Shown: in pieces, positions 44,915-58,383 of the stretch | Position numbering within the stretch: the first letter of the stretch is position 1 | Layout of the letters: each line of letters starts with the position of its first letter | Origin: Gautieria morchelliformis | Taxonomy: Eukaryota > Basidiomycota > Agaricomycetes > Gomphales > Gomphaceae | Reading direction: 5' to 3' | Assembly (NCBI GenBank): GCA_015179125.1 | Contig: WHVA01000406.1 | Coordinates: 1-64,000, forward strand | DNA: 64,000 nucleotides | Position numbers and translations under genes: made by a program | Notes under the pieces: generated by a model | What the model saw: only the letters and a program-made list of their open reading frames with translations | Told to the model about the DNA's origin: nothing | The model's database searches: none

Positions 44915-46265
44915 TATGTGTGAGGACATGTTACGTGTGAGGACACGCTACCTGTGGGGACACATTACATGTGGGGACATGTTTGAGGACACGCTACCTG
45001 TGGGGACACCCTACCCGTGAGGACACGTTACCTGTGAGGACACGCTACCTGGGGGGACATGCTACCTGTGAGGACACGTTACGTGTGAGGACATGCTACC
45101 TTTGAGGACATGTTACGTGTGGGGACACACTACCTGTGAGGACACGTTAGGTGCGGGGACACACTACCTGTGAGGACACGTTAGGTGCGGGGACACACTA
45201 CCTGTGAGGACACGTTACGTGCGGGGACACACTACCTGTGAGGACACGTTACGTGCGGGGACACGCTACCTGTGAGGACACGTTACGTGTGGGGACATGC
45301 TACCTGTGAGGACACGTTATGTGTGGGGACACACTACCTGTGAGGACATGTTACGTGTGGGGAGTGGGGACATGTTATGTGTGGGGACATGCTACCTGTG
45401 AGGACACGTTACGTGTGGGGACACGCTACCTGTGAGGACATGTTACGTGTGGGGACACGCTGCCTGTGAGGACACGCTACCTGTGAGGACACGCTACCTG
45501 TGCGGACACGCTACCTGTGAGGACACGTTACGTGTGAGGACAGGCTACCTGTGAGGACACGTTACGTGTGGGGACACGCTACCTGTGAGGACACGTTACA
45601 TGTGGGGACACGCTACCTGTGAGGACACGTTACGTGTGGGGACGCGCTACCTGTGAGGACACGTTACATGTGGGGACATGGTACCTGTGAGGACACGTTA
45701 CGTGTGAGGACATGCTACCTGTGAGGACATGTTAGGTGTGAGGACACACTACCTGTGGGGACATGTCACCTGTGAGGACACGTTACGTGTAAGGACATGC
45801 TACCTTTGAGGACATGTTACATGTGGGGACACACTACCTGTGAGGACACGTTACATGCGGGGACACGCTACCTGTAAGGACATGTTACGTGGGGACATGC
45901 TACCTGTGGGGACAAGTTATGTGTGGGGACACACTACCTGTGAGGACACGTTATGTGTGGGGACACGCTGCCTGTGAGGACATGCTACCTGTGGGGACAT
46001 GTTATGTGTGAGGACACGCTACCTGTGAGGACACGTTATGTGTGGGGACATGCTACCTGTGGGGACACATTACGTGTGGGGACACGCTACCTGTGAGGAC
46101 ACGCTACGTGTGGGGACATGCTGCCTGTGAGGACACCCTACCTGTGAGGACATGCTACCTACCAGCGAGGACACATTACATGTGGGGACATGCTACCTGT
46201 GGGGACACATTATGTGTGGGGACACGCTACCTGTGAGGGCACGTTATGTGTGAGGACATGCTATC
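44915..46265 (+). repeat. 17-bp minisatellite (unit 4), about 80 copies
   Basis: Alternating variants GGACACGCTACCTGTGA and GGACACGTTACGTGTGG; the longest tract in the array. The alternation suggests a 34-bp higher-order period in places. Confidence 0.9.
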
Positions 46266-46396
46266 CAACTGCACTTTGGGTCTTCCCCCATTTCTGATTT
46301 TGGTATTGTTTCTGGTTCTGTGAGAGTGTCACCGGAGGATCAGCTGGCATATTGATATAACCACATTGTCAAAATTCAGGATCCCCAAGATCACTA

Positions 46397-46597
46397 TTGG
46401 GTCTATTTCACAATGCACGAGCTTTGAAACCTGTGGATTATGACAATAGGTGCAATCTTATAATCTCTGATGATTCAGTCAAGACTATTACCACTTTCAT
46501 GTCTAGAGTTGCTGGGAGGGCCATCCCAGAGGTTGAGAGAGAGCTCTGCATGTTCGGCTGTTCCATGGGTGCATACATGATTCATGATACTATATGA
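46397..46597 (+). pseudogene. conserved 66-codon frame, copy 2
   Basis: Open over the same span as copy 1, with substitutions such as R to C (DNRCNLIIS) and S to I (AGRAIPEVE). The stop position is the same. Confidence 0.45.
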
Positions 46598-46714
46598 ACA
46601 GGGATATATTTTGCATGATGCTATTTACCCCAATGCACTTGACCTTACTGATGCATTTGACCTTACTGAGGCGTTTGACCTGCACCCCCGTGCAAAGCAC
46701 GGGTACCCACCTAG

Positions 46715-49700
46715 TTCCTATAGGTGAAAGTAGCACGGTGGGAGGTTGTGGGCGTGCTTACAAATAATATTACGTAAAACTTATGTCAGCTACTTTCACC
46801 TATAGGAATTACGTAAAGCTTATGTCAGCGGCGAGCGGCGCAGCCGCGAGCACCAACGCTACGCAGCGGTCACGTGACCGGCAGACCGGCGTGAACCTGG
46901 AGCGTGAGCGGCGCCGCGAGCATGAACACTGAGCAGCGGTCACGTGACCCGTTTGCGACAGCGTACGAGCATGGTCCGTGCACGACGTGCGGGCTGTATA
47001 AAGGCCGCACGGTAAGGAGGGAACACTAGGAACCTGCCCAACCGGCGATTCCTCTTTCTGCTGTGTGCTCTGTCTGCTGTCCCCTCTGTGTGCTGGCTGC
47101 TCTGTGTGCTGTCTGCTCTGTGTGCTGTCTCCTCCTGTAGCTGGCTGGCTGTCTATTGCTTTGGCTGGCTGGCTATCTATTGGCTTGGCTGGCTTTCTAT
47201 TGCTAGGTAATATCTTTTTTTAATGCATTGCCATGTATTTTATTTTATTTGTGTTGGTAATTTTATTAGTTCCTTTTTTTCTCATCATATAGTATTGTCA
47301 CATTTGCATTATATTTTTGTGATCTTTTTCGAAAATAGATTTAAATAACATCCAAAGACTGCAGAAAAAAATGTATTTTAATATCAATATTATTCAGGTT
47401 TTTTTCGAAAATTGACATCAATAAGTTTCCTCTAAAATCAATGACAATAGATTCTGCTTTTAAATGTGGTTTGTTTTATTGTTTTATTTACTGTAAAGCT
47501 GCTTACCAGGCACTCCTCTCTGGCTATACTGGTGGCTGGCTTACTATGGGCTCTGGGTTTCTCTGTCAGTCTCTGGGCTTCTCTGGCTTTGGCTGGGCAT
47601 TAATAACAGCTTCTGGTTCAATGTACTGTACTTTTTTGACATTTTTTCGCAGATAGATGTCAATAAATTATCCTGACTTTATGAAAATTGACAACAACTC
47701 CAGCTTAAATGTACAGTGCATTTTTTTGACATTTTTCGAAAAATAGATAATCTTGACTCTGCTAAAAATTAATAACAACTTCAGCTTAAATGTACTGGAC
47801 ATTGGTTTTGAAATTTTTCAAAAAATAGATAATCCTGACTGTGCTAAAATTAATGACAGAAGCTGCTTAAATATGGCTTCCTTTACTATTTGTCTGTATA
47901 TGTCACAAAATAGATATTGATACATGTCCCTGAGTTTGCTAAAAGTTAATAAGTAGTAACAGCCTCTGCTTGCTTCACTTTGAGGCCCTTGGGGATATGC
48001 TACACATACCATTGGGACATGCTATGCATGCTATACTTGAGGGGCATGCTACACACACTATCCATGGGGACACACATGTTATGCATGGAGACACATATGT
48101 TATGCATGGAGACATGCATGTTATGCATGGGTACACGCATGTTATGCGTGGGGACACGCATGTTATGTGTGGGGACACGCACGCTATGCATGGGGATGTG
48201 CACACTATATGTGGGGACACACTATGCTTGGGGGACACGGTACGAACAAGGGACGCACTACAGGGGAAAACACTACAAAAAAGGGACATTCTACACATGC
48301 TATACTTGGGGGACACCCTACAAACAAAGGACATGCTATGCACACTATACTTGGGGGGCATGTTATGCATTGGGGACACACTTTGCACACTATACTTGAG
48401 GGAGATGCTACACACACTACATGTAGGGACATGCTACACATGTGGACACGCTATACAGATTTAGGGACATGCTACACACAAAATACTTGAGGGACATGTT
48501 ATGCATGTGGGACATGCCATGCACACTGTACTGCATGTGGGGACACACTACATATGGAGACATGCTACATGTGGAGACACACTACGCACACTATACTTGG
48601 GGACACGCTACGTGTGGGCACATGCCACATGTGAGGACATGCTACATGTGAGGATGCAATACGTGTGAGGACAGATAAAGTGTGATGACACACTACAGGC
48701 AAGGACACACTACATGTGAGGTAGGGGACATGAGACATGGGAGAAATGTGTAGAGTCATTACCTGTTATGTATCAGGTTTGGATCTAAAAGGACTGCAGC
48801 TTCAACTTATATGTTGCACCCCCAACTATCATCCTAAGTATTTTGGAGATCGGAGATTGGAAGTTGGAAGAGGTTGAGTATTGTAACTGAAGTAGTAAGG
48901 GTTCAAGAATTGAGTTAATTTGGATATGAGAAATCAAGTTGGAAGACGGAGGTCAGAGAGACAGAGGCCTTGCAGGTCTAAGAACCGGAGACAGTGCAAA
49001 GGGAGTGACGTATCAAAGTCGATTATCTGATTGCTGAACAGAGGCACACATGACTGGGTTGTATACAAAGAGCTGAGACAACATGTCAGAAGGTAGAGGT
49101 AAGCAGTTCCAGTGCAAGTAACTAGGATAAAAGTACCTAATGTGAAACAAGAGGAACTACAAGGGGGTGCAGTGTAGAACTAAGAACAATAGGCAAAAGA
49201 CCAAGGGTCTAATTGGTAGCGGAACAAATGGAACTCCTGACGCTCTGGACTTGCTGTGCCGAGGGTCAAGTATCGAATGCTGGTGAAAAGAGTCATAAGG
49301 GGAAATATGTGAAGAACAAGGGGATCACAAGGTTGAAGTGCAGACGTTATGGAATAGAGTCGGAGGTGCGGGGGTACCGGAGTTGGTTGAGCATGGTCAT
49401 AACATTACCTACCTTGATGTGTTATTTAGAGTTACTTTCAATCAATAAGAAGAGTTTTACTTATCTGAATGAAATTTTCTTATCCGAATGTGTTTGAATT
49501 ATCCCAAGTTTGATTCACCTAATGTGTTTGACCTTACCGATGTGTTTGACTTGCACCCCCATGCGAAGTGTGGGTACCCACCTAGCTAATTGATAGTGGA
49601 ACAATGGAAGTCCTGATGCTCCGGACTTGCTATGTTAAGGGTTAAGTAAGGAAGGCTGGTGAATAGAGTCATAAGGGGAAGTATGTGAATAGGAAAGAAC

Positions 49701-50099
49701 AAGGGGATCAAAAGGTCGAAGTGTGGACATTGCGGAATAGAGTCAGAGGAGGTGCAGAGGTACCAGAGTTGGTCAAGCAGCATGGTCATAACATTACCTA
49801 CCTCAATGTGTTACTTAGAGCTACTTTTAATCAATAAGATGTGTTTTACTTATCTGAATGTGTTTGACTTATCCCAAGTTTGATTTACCCAAGGTGTTTG
49901 ACTTTGCTGATGTGTTTGACCTTACCAAGGCGTTTGACCTTACCGAGGTGTTTGACCTTACCGAGGTGTTTGACCTTACCGAGGTGTTTGACCTTACCGA
50001 GGTGTTTGACCTTACCGAGGTGTTTGACCTTACCAAGGCGTTTGACCTTACCGAGGCATTTGACTTGCACCCCCACGCGAAGCGTGGGTATCCACCTAG
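46715..50099 (+). mobile_element. Helitron unit 5, non-autonomous type Y
   Basis: Starts TTCCTATAGGTGAAAGTAGC. Two CACGTG palindromes (46869, 46939), TATA near 46997, CTCTGTGTGCTG repeats 47060-47135, AT-rich repeats, 21-bp minisatellite 48060-48240. The type-Y 3' segment occurs twice (about 48890-49585 and 49585-50099), separated by the internal degenerate terminus at 49582-49585. Confidence 0.85.
49905..50065 (+). repeat. expanded 18-bp subterminal repeat (unit 5)
   Basis: Eight or nine tandem copies of GTGTTTGACCTTACCGAG directly before the terminal hairpin; other units have two to four. The 18-bp period gives frames such as VFDLTEVFDLTE, which are not proteins. Confidence 0.9.
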
Positions 50100-52978
50100 T
50101 TACACTATATGAAAGCGCCTCGGTGGGAGGTTGTGGGCACTGCTGACAAATAATATTATGTAAAAATTAGGTCAGCGGTGAGCGGCGCAGCCGCGAGCAA
50201 CACCCACAGCAGCGTCCGCGGTCACGTGACCCGTTCGCGCGTGGTCCGTGCACGACACGCGCGCGCGGTATATAAAGGCAGTTCGGTAGGGTGGAATGCC
50301 AGGAATCTGCCTGACCGGCAATTCCTCACTCTGCTGTGTGCTCTCTCTGCTGTGTGCTCTCTGCTGTGTCTGCGCTGTCTGTTCTCGGTTCTGTCTGCGC
50401 TGTCTGCTGCGCTCTCTGGTGTCTCCTCTTTTAGCTGGCTGGCTGTCTATGGCATTGGTTGGCTGGCTATCTATTGGCTTGGCTGGCTTTCTATTGGTAA
50501 GTAATATCTCTTTTTTAATGCATTCCCATGTATTTTATTTTATTTGTGTTTGTAATTTGATTGGTTCCATTTTTTTTTCATCATATTGTATTGTCACATG
50601 TGCTTTATATTTTTGTGAATTTTTCGAAAAATAGATTTAAATAAAATCCCAACACTGCTGAAAAAAAGTATTTTTATATATATATTTTTCAGGTTTTTTT
50701 TCGAAAATTGACATCAATAAGTTTCCTCTAAACTTTTAAATGTGGTTTGTTTTGTTGTTTTATTTACTGTAAAGCTACCAGGCACTCCTTCTCTGGCTAT
50801 ACTGGTGGCTGGCTTACTATGGCTTTGGCTGGGCTCTGGGTTTCTCTGTCAGTCTCTGGGCTTCTCTGGCTTGGGCTGGGCATTAATAACATCTTCTTCA
50901 ATGTACTGTACTTTTTTGGCATTTTTTCACAAATAGATGTCAATAAATTATCCTGACTTTGTGAAAATTGACAACGGCTCCAGCTTAAATGTACAGTGCA
51001 TTTTCTTTGACATTTTTCAAAAAATAGATAATCTTGACTCTGCTAAAATTAATAATAACTTCAGGTTAAATGTACTGGACATTTGTTTTGACATTTTTCA
51101 AAAAATAGATAATCCTGACTTTGCTAAAATTAATGACAGCAGCTGCTTAAATATGGCTTCCTTTACTATTTTATTTATATCTGTATGGCACAAAATAGAT
51201 ATTGATACATGTCCCTGAGTTTGCTAAAAGGTAATGAAAAGACAGCCTCTGCTTGCTTCACTTTGAGGCCCTTGGGATATGCTACACATGCCATTGGGAC
51301 ATGCTACACACACTATGCATGGGGACACGCACGCTATGCATGGAGACACATATGTTATGCATGGAGACATGCATGTTAGGCGTGAAGACATGCATGTTAG
51401 GCGTGAAGACATGCATGTTAGGCGTGGAGACATGCATGTTAGGCGTGGAGACATGCATGTTAGGCGTGGAGACATGCATGTTGTGCATGGGGACATGCAT
51501 GCTATGCTTGGGGACATGCATGTTATGCATAGAGACACACATGTTATGCATGGGGACAAGCATGCTATGCATGGGCACACACACACTATGCATGGGGATG
51601 TGCACACTATATGGTGGGATACACTATGCTTGGGGACATACTATGCTTGGGGACAGACACACTATGCTTGGGGGACACGGTACAAACAAGAGACACACTA
51701 CGCACACTATGCATGGGGAAAAACAAGGGACATTCTATACATGCTATCCTTGGGGGACATGTTATGGATGGGGGACACACTTTGCACACTATACTTGAGG
51801 GAGAGGCTACACACACTATGTGTAGGGAGATGCTACACATGTGGACACGCTATGCATGGGGGGACACACATGCTATAATTTAGGGACATGCTACATTTGG
51901 GGACACACTATGCACACTATACTTAGGGACATGTTACAAACAAGGGACACACTACACACACTATACTTGAGGGACACACTATGCACACTATACTTGGGGA
52001 CACAGTACATGTGGGGACATGCCACCTGTGAGGACAGGCTACATGTGAGGATGCGATATGTGTGAGGACAGATGAAGTGTGATGACAACTACAGGTGAGG
52101 ACATGCTACACGTGAGGTAGGGGACACACAGACATGGGAGAAATGTGTAGAGTCATTACCTGTTATGTATTGGGCTAGGCTCTAAAAGGACTGCAGCTTC
52201 AACTTATATGTTGCACCCCCAACTATCATCCTAAGTATTTTGGATATTGGAGATCGGAAGTTGGAAGAGGTCAAGTATTATAACTGAAGAGGTAAGGGTT
52301 CAAGAATTAAGTGAAGTTGGATATCAGAAATCGAGTTGGAAGATGGAGGTCAGAGAGGCAGAGGCCTTGCAAGCACTTGCTGTGCTAAGAATAGGAAACA
52401 GTGCAAAGGGAGTCACATATTAAAGTTGATTATCTGATTGTAGAACAGAGGCATACGTGACTGGGTTTTATACAAAGAGCTGAGACAAGATGTCAGAAGG
52501 TAGAGAGGTAAGCAATTCCAGTGCAAGCGAAAGTAACTAGGATACATGGAGTAAGTAACTAATGCAGAACAAGAGGAACTACCAGGGGGTGCAGGGTAGA
52601 ACTAAGAACAATGGGCAAAAGAACAAGGGGTGTGTAGGTCTAATTGATAGCAAAACAAATGGAACTTCTGATGATCCAGCCTTGCTGTGCTGACAGTTGA
52701 GTACGGAAGGCCGGTGAATAGAGGCATAGGGGGAAACATGTGAATAGGAAAGAGCAAGGGGATCAAAAGGTCAAAGTGCGGATGTTGCGGAATAGAGTTG
52801 GAGGAGGTGTGGAGGTACTGGAGTTGGTCAACCAGTATGGTCATAACATTACCTACCTTGGAATGTGTTTGACTTATCCCAAGTTTGATTTACCCAAGGC
52901 GTTTGACCTTGCTGATGCGTTTGACCTTACCGAGGCGTTTGACTTGCACCCCCGCGCGAAGCGCGGGTATCCACCTAG
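50100..52978 (+). mobile_element. Helitron unit 6, non-autonomous type Y
   Basis: Starts TTACACTATATGAAAGCGCC. Promoter TATATAAAG near 50272; splice-donor-like CTATTGGTAAGTAATATC at 50491; 21-bp minisatellite 51295-51600 dominated by the variant GTTAGGCGTGGAGACATGCAT. It ends with the intact hairpin and CTAG at 52975-52978 and has no internal degenerate terminus. Confidence 0.85.
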
Positions 52979-55900
52979 TTCCTATAGGTGAAAGCGGCTC
53001 GGTGGGTTGTGGGCGTCGAGCTTATGTCAGCTTTTAGGTCATCAGTTTGTCAGCGGAGCGCGCGAGCGGCGCAGCCGCGAGCCAAGAACGCTGCGCAGCA
53101 TGGTCACGTGACCGTTTGCGTTCCAAATTAGGTCAGCGGCGAGAGAACGCTGCGCAGTGGTCACGTGACCCGTTCGCGACCAGAGCGCGCATACGCGAGT
53201 GTGGTCCGTGCACGACACGCGCGCACGGTATAAAGGCCGAACGGTAAGGACATAACGCCAGGAACCTGCCCAACCGGCGATTCCTCTGTCTGCTGTCCGC
53301 TATGTGCTCTGTGCCCTGTGCTCTGTGCTCTGCGCTGTCTGCTCTGTCCGCTGTCAGCTCTGTGCTCTGTCTGATCTGGGTGCTGTCTGCTGTCAGCTCT
53401 GTCTGCTGTCTCCTCCTTTAGCTGGCTGGCTGTCTATGGCTTTGGTTGGCTGACTATCTATTGGCTTGGCTGGCTATCTATTGGTAAGTAATATCTCTTT
53501 TTTAATGCATTCCAATGTATTTTATTTGATTTGTGTTTATAATTTTATTGGTTCCTTTTTTTTTATCATATTGCATTCACATGTGCTTTATATTTTTGTG
53601 ATTTTTTTCGAAAATAGATTTAAATAAAATCCAAAGACTGCTGAAAAAAAAGTATTTTAATATCAATATTTTTCAGGTTTTTTTCGAAAATAGACATCAA
53701 TAAGTTCCCTCTAAAATTAATGAGATTCTGCTTTTAAATGTGGTTTGTTTTATTGTTTTATTTACTGTAAAGCCACTTACCAGCCACTCCTCTCTGGCTA
53801 TACTGGTGGCTGGCTTACTATGGCTTTGGCTGGGCTCTGGGTTTCTCTGTCAGTCTCTGGGCTTCTCTGGCTTTGGCTGGGCATTAATAACAGCTTCTGC
53901 TTCAATGTACTGTGCTTTTTTGACATTTTTTCGCAAATAGATATCAATAAATTATCCTGACTTTGTGAAAATTGACAACAGCTCCAGGTTAAATGTACAG
54001 TGCATTTTCTTGACATTTTTCGAAAAATAGATAATCCTAACTTTGCTAAAATTAATAACAGCTTCAGCTTACATGTACTGGACATTTTCTTGACATTTTT
54101 TCGAAAAATAGATAATCCTGACTTTGCTAAAAATTAATGACAGGAGCTGCTTAAATATAGATTCCTTGACTATTTTATTTATGTCTGTATATGTCACAAA
54201 ATAGATATTGATACATGTCCCTGAGCTTGCTAAAAGTTAATAAGTAGTAACAGCCTCTGCTTGCTTCACTTTGAGGCCCTTGGGGATATGCTACACATGC
54301 CATTGGGACATGCTATGCATGCTATACTTGAGGGGCATGCTACACACACTATGCATGGGGACATGCATATGCGTGGAGACATGCATGGGATGCGACACAC
54401 ACGCTATGCTTGGGGACACGCATGCTATGTGTGGAGACACTCATGGTATGCATGGAGACACTCATGTTATGCGTGGGGACACACACACTATGCTTGGGGA
54501 CACGCACGCTATGCATGGAGACATGCATGTTATGCGTGGGGACACGCACACTATGCATGGAGACATGCATGTTATGCGTGGGGACATGCACGCTATGCTT
54601 GGGGACACGCACACTATGCTTGGGGACACCCATGTTATGCGTGGAGACACACACACTATACTTGGGGACACTCATGTTATGCGTGGAGACACGCATGTTA
54701 TGCATGGGGACACACATGCTATGCATGGGGATGTGCACACTATATGTGGGGACACACTATGCTTGGGGGACATGGTACAAACAAGGGACACACTACAGGG
54801 GAAAACACTACAAACAAGGGACATTCTACACAAGCTATACTTGGGGGACACGCTACACACACTACATGTAGGGACATGCTAGACATGTGGACACGCTATG
54901 CATGGGGGACACACATGCTATAATTTAGGGACACGCTATGTTTGGGCACATGCTACAAACCAGGGACATGCTACACACAGAATACTTGAGGGACATGTTA
55001 TGCATGTGGGACATGCCATGCACACTGTACTGCATGTGGGGACACACTACATATGGAGACATGCTACATGTGGAGACACACTACGCACACTATGCTTTGG
55101 GACACACTACGTGTGGGGACATGCCACATGTGAGGATGCAATACGTGTGAGGACAGATAAAGTGTGATGACACACTACAGGCAAGGACACACTACATGTG
55201 AGGTAGGGGACATGAGACATGGGAGAAATGTGTAGAGTCATTACCTGTTATGTATCAGGTTTGGATCTAAAAGGACTGCAGCTCCAACTTATATGTTGCA
55301 CCCCCAACTATCATCCTAAGTATTTTGGAGATCTGAGATTGGAAGTTGGAAGAGGTTGAGTATTGTAACTGAAGTAGTAAGGGTTCAAGAATTGAGTTAA
55401 GTTGGATATGAGAAATCAAGTTGGAAGACGGAGGTCAGAGAGACAGAGGCCTTGCAGGTCTAAGAACCGGAGACAGTGTAAAGGGAGTGACATATCAAAG
55501 TCGATTATCTGATTGCTGAACAGAGGCACACATGACTGGGTTTTATACAAAGAGCTGAGACAACATGTCAGAAGGTAGAGGTAAGCAATTCCAGTGCAAG
55601 TAACTAGAATAAAAGTACCTAATGCGAAACAAGAGGAACTACAAGGGGGTGCAGTGTAGAACTAAGAACAATAGGCAAAAGACCAAGGGTCTAATTGGTA
55701 GCGGAACAAATGGAACTCCTGACGCTCTGGACTTGCTGTGCTGAGGGTCAAGTATGGAATGCTGGTGAAAAGAGTCATTAGGGGAAATATGTGAAGAACA
55801 AGGGGATCACAAGGTTGAAGTGCAGACATTGTGGAATAGAGTCAGAGGTGCGGGGGTACCGGAGTTGGTTGAGCATGGTCATAACATTACCTACCTTGAT

Positions 55901-56456
55901 GTGTTATTTAGAGTTACTTTCAATCAATAAGAAGGGTTTTACTTATCTGAATGAAATTTTCTTATCCGAATGTGTTTGACTTATCCCAAGTTTGATTCAC
56001 CCAATGCGTTTGACCTTACCGATGCATTTGACTTGCACCCCCATGTGAAGTGTGGGTACCCACCTAGGGAATTGATAGCGGAACAAATGGAACTCCTGAT
56101 GCTCCGGAATTGCTATGTTAAGGGTTAAGTAAGGAAGGCTGGTGAATAGAGTCATAAGGGGAAGTATGTGAATAGGAAAGAACAAGGAGATCAAAAGGTT
56201 GAAGTGTGGACATTGCGGAATAGAGTCAGAGGAGGTGCAGAGGTACCAGAGTTGGTCAAGCAGCATGGTCATAACATTACCTACCTCAATGTGTTACTTA
56301 GAGCTACTTTTAATCAATAAGATGCATTTTACTTATCTGAATGTGTTTGACTTATCCCAAGTTTGATTTACCCAAGGTGTTTGACTTTGCTGATGTGTTT
56401 GACCTTACCGAGGCGTTTGACTTGCACCCCCGCGCGAAGCGCGGGTATCCACCTAG
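52979..56456 (+). mobile_element. Helitron unit 7, non-autonomous type Y
   Basis: Starts TTCCTATAGGTGAAAGCGGC. The GC-rich head is duplicated (CACGTG at about 53104 and 53162). TATA near 53228; CTCTGTGCTCTG tract 53280-53410; 21-bp minisatellite 54350-54735. From about 55050 it closely follows unit 5, including the internal terminus at 56064-56067, so units 5 and 7 are probably recent duplicates. Confidence 0.85.
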
Positions 56457-57404
56457 TCTAAGAGTTAAACGCGCTCAGTGGGTGGTTGTGGGTGTCGCTT
56501 ATGTCAGGTTTTAGGTCAGCATTGGTCAGCTGGCCAATCGGACACGAGCCCTAGGCCCCTGGCCCAGGCCAGACCATTGACGCTGCGCAGCAGCGTTCCA
56601 GGTCACATGACCGGTTCACGCGACCATACGAGGGTGGTCCGTGCACGACCCTTCGCTTTGTATAAAGAGAGCGATGCTGCAGAACCGCACTCCCCACTGG
56701 TGTCCTCCTGTGTTCTGGCTGTGGTGGGCTTCCTACTTCTTTGGCTGGGGTCTTGGTGTCTTTCTGTGTGTCTCTGGATGTCTCTGGGCTTCTTTGGCTG
56801 TGAATTGACACCAGCTTCTGCTTCAATGTCCTGTATATTTTTTGATATTTTTTCGCAAATTGCTATCAATACACCTAACTTGCTAACCTTAATAATAGCC
56901 AACTTAAATATCCTGTACATTTTTTTCATATTTTTTCGCAAATAGCTATCAATAAACCTAACTTGGTAACCTTAACAATAGCCAACTTACATATCCTGTA
57001 CATTTTTGGATATTTTTTCGCAAATAGACATCAATAAATCAAACTTGCTAACCTCAATAACAGCCACCTTAACTATCCTGTAATTCTTTTGACATTTTTT
57101 CGCAAATGGATATCAATAACTTATACTGACTTTGCTCAAGTTGATAACAACTTCTGTTTTAATGTAGTGTGTTTTTTTATCTTTTTTTTGAAAAATAAAT
57201 ATAGATATCAATGAATTATCCTGACTTTGCTAAAATTAATACCAGCTTCAGGTTAAACGTACTGTACATTTTTTGACATTTTTTCAAAGGCAGATATCAA
57301 TAAATTATCCTGACTTTGCTAAAATTAATAAGAACAGCTGCTTAAATGTGGTTTCTTTTCCTATTTTATATATGTCACAAAATAGATACTAATACATGTC
57401 CCTG

Positions 57405-57915
57405 ATATGTGTGAGGACACGCTACCTGTGGGGACACGTTACCTGTGAGGACATGCTACGTTTGGGGAAACGCTACCTGTGAGGACACGTTACGTGTGGG
57501 GACACGCTACCTGTGAGGACACGCTACCTGTGGGGACATGCTACCTGTGAGGACACGCTACCTGTGAGGACGCGCTACCTGTGAGGACACGCTACCTGTG
57601 AGGACACGCTACCTGTGAGGACACGCTACCTGTGAGGACACGCTACCTGTGAGGACACGCTACCTGTGAGGACATGCTACCTGTGAGGACACGCTACCTG
57701 TGAGGACACGCTACCTGTGAGGACACGTTACGTGTGAGGTCATGTTACGTGTGAGGACACACTACCTGTGAGGACACGTTACGTGTGGGGACATGCTACC
57801 TGTGAGGACACGCTACCTGTGGGGACACGTTACCTGTGAGGGCACGCTACGTTTGGGGACACGCTACCTGTGCGGACATGCTACCTGTGAGGACACGTTA
57901 CGTGTGAGGACATGC
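57405..57915 (+). repeat. 17-bp minisatellite (unit 8)
   Basis: About 30 copies; the middle part (57540-57720) is almost homogeneous. Confidence 0.9.
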
Positions 57916-58048
57916 TATCCAACTGCACTTTGGGTCTTCCCCCATTTCTGATTTTGGCATTGTTTCTGGTTCTGTGAGTGTCACCAGAGGATCAGCTGGC
58001 ATATCGATGTAACCACATTGTCAAAATTCAGGATCCCCAAGGTCACTA

Positions 58049-58231
58049 TTGGATCTATTTCACAATGCACAAGCTTTGAAACCTGTGGATTGTGACAATA
58101 GGCGCAATCTTATAATCTCTGATGATTCAGTCAAGACCATTACCACTTTCATGTCTAGAGTCGCTGGGAGGGTCATCCCAGAGGTCGAGAGAGAGCTCTG
58201 CATGTTGGCTGTTCTATGGGTGCATACATGA
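58049..58231 (+). pseudogene. conserved 66-codon frame, copy 3, frameshifted
   Basis: Same as copies 1 and 2 up to ERELCM, then a single-base deletion near 58206 shifts the frame and ends it early. Confidence 0.45.
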
Positions 58232-58383
58232 TTCATGATACTATATGATCAGGGATATATTTTGCATGATCCTATTTACCCCAATGCACTTGACCTCACT
58301 GATTCACTTGACCTTATTGATGCATTTGACCTTACCAAGGCACTTGACCTACACCCCCGCGCGAAGCGCGGGTACCCACCTAG

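Larger units (their letters stand above)
44047..46714 (+). mobile_element. Helitron unit 4, non-autonomous type X
   Basis: Starts TCTAAGAGTTAAACGCGCTC like the autonomous unit. It has the promoter (GGTCCATGCACGAC, TATAAAG near 44265), AT-rich repeats 44440-44900, and an expanded 17-bp minisatellite of about 1.35 kb (44915-46265). The X block follows, then a slightly decayed hairpin (CCCGTGCAAAGCACGGG) with compensating changes that keep the stem. Confidence 0.85.
56457..58383 (+). mobile_element. Helitron unit 8, non-autonomous type X
   Basis: Starts TCTAAGAGTTAAACGCGCTC; its head nearly matches unit 4, with the palindrome changed to GGTCACATGACC. The 17-bp minisatellite at 57405-57915 includes about ten almost identical GGACACGCTACCTGTGA copies, a sign of recent expansion. 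Ends with the perfect hairpin. Confidence 0.85.

Noticed and set aside
49858-50112. Protein-like repeat VFDLTEVFDLTE in several units
   Set aside because: It is the translation of the 18-bp subterminal Helitron repeat and has no start codon context or conservation as protein.
57405-57915. Regular 17-bp repeats considered as a CRISPR array
   Set aside because: There are no unique spacers between repeats, and the host is eukaryotic; this is a minisatellite.
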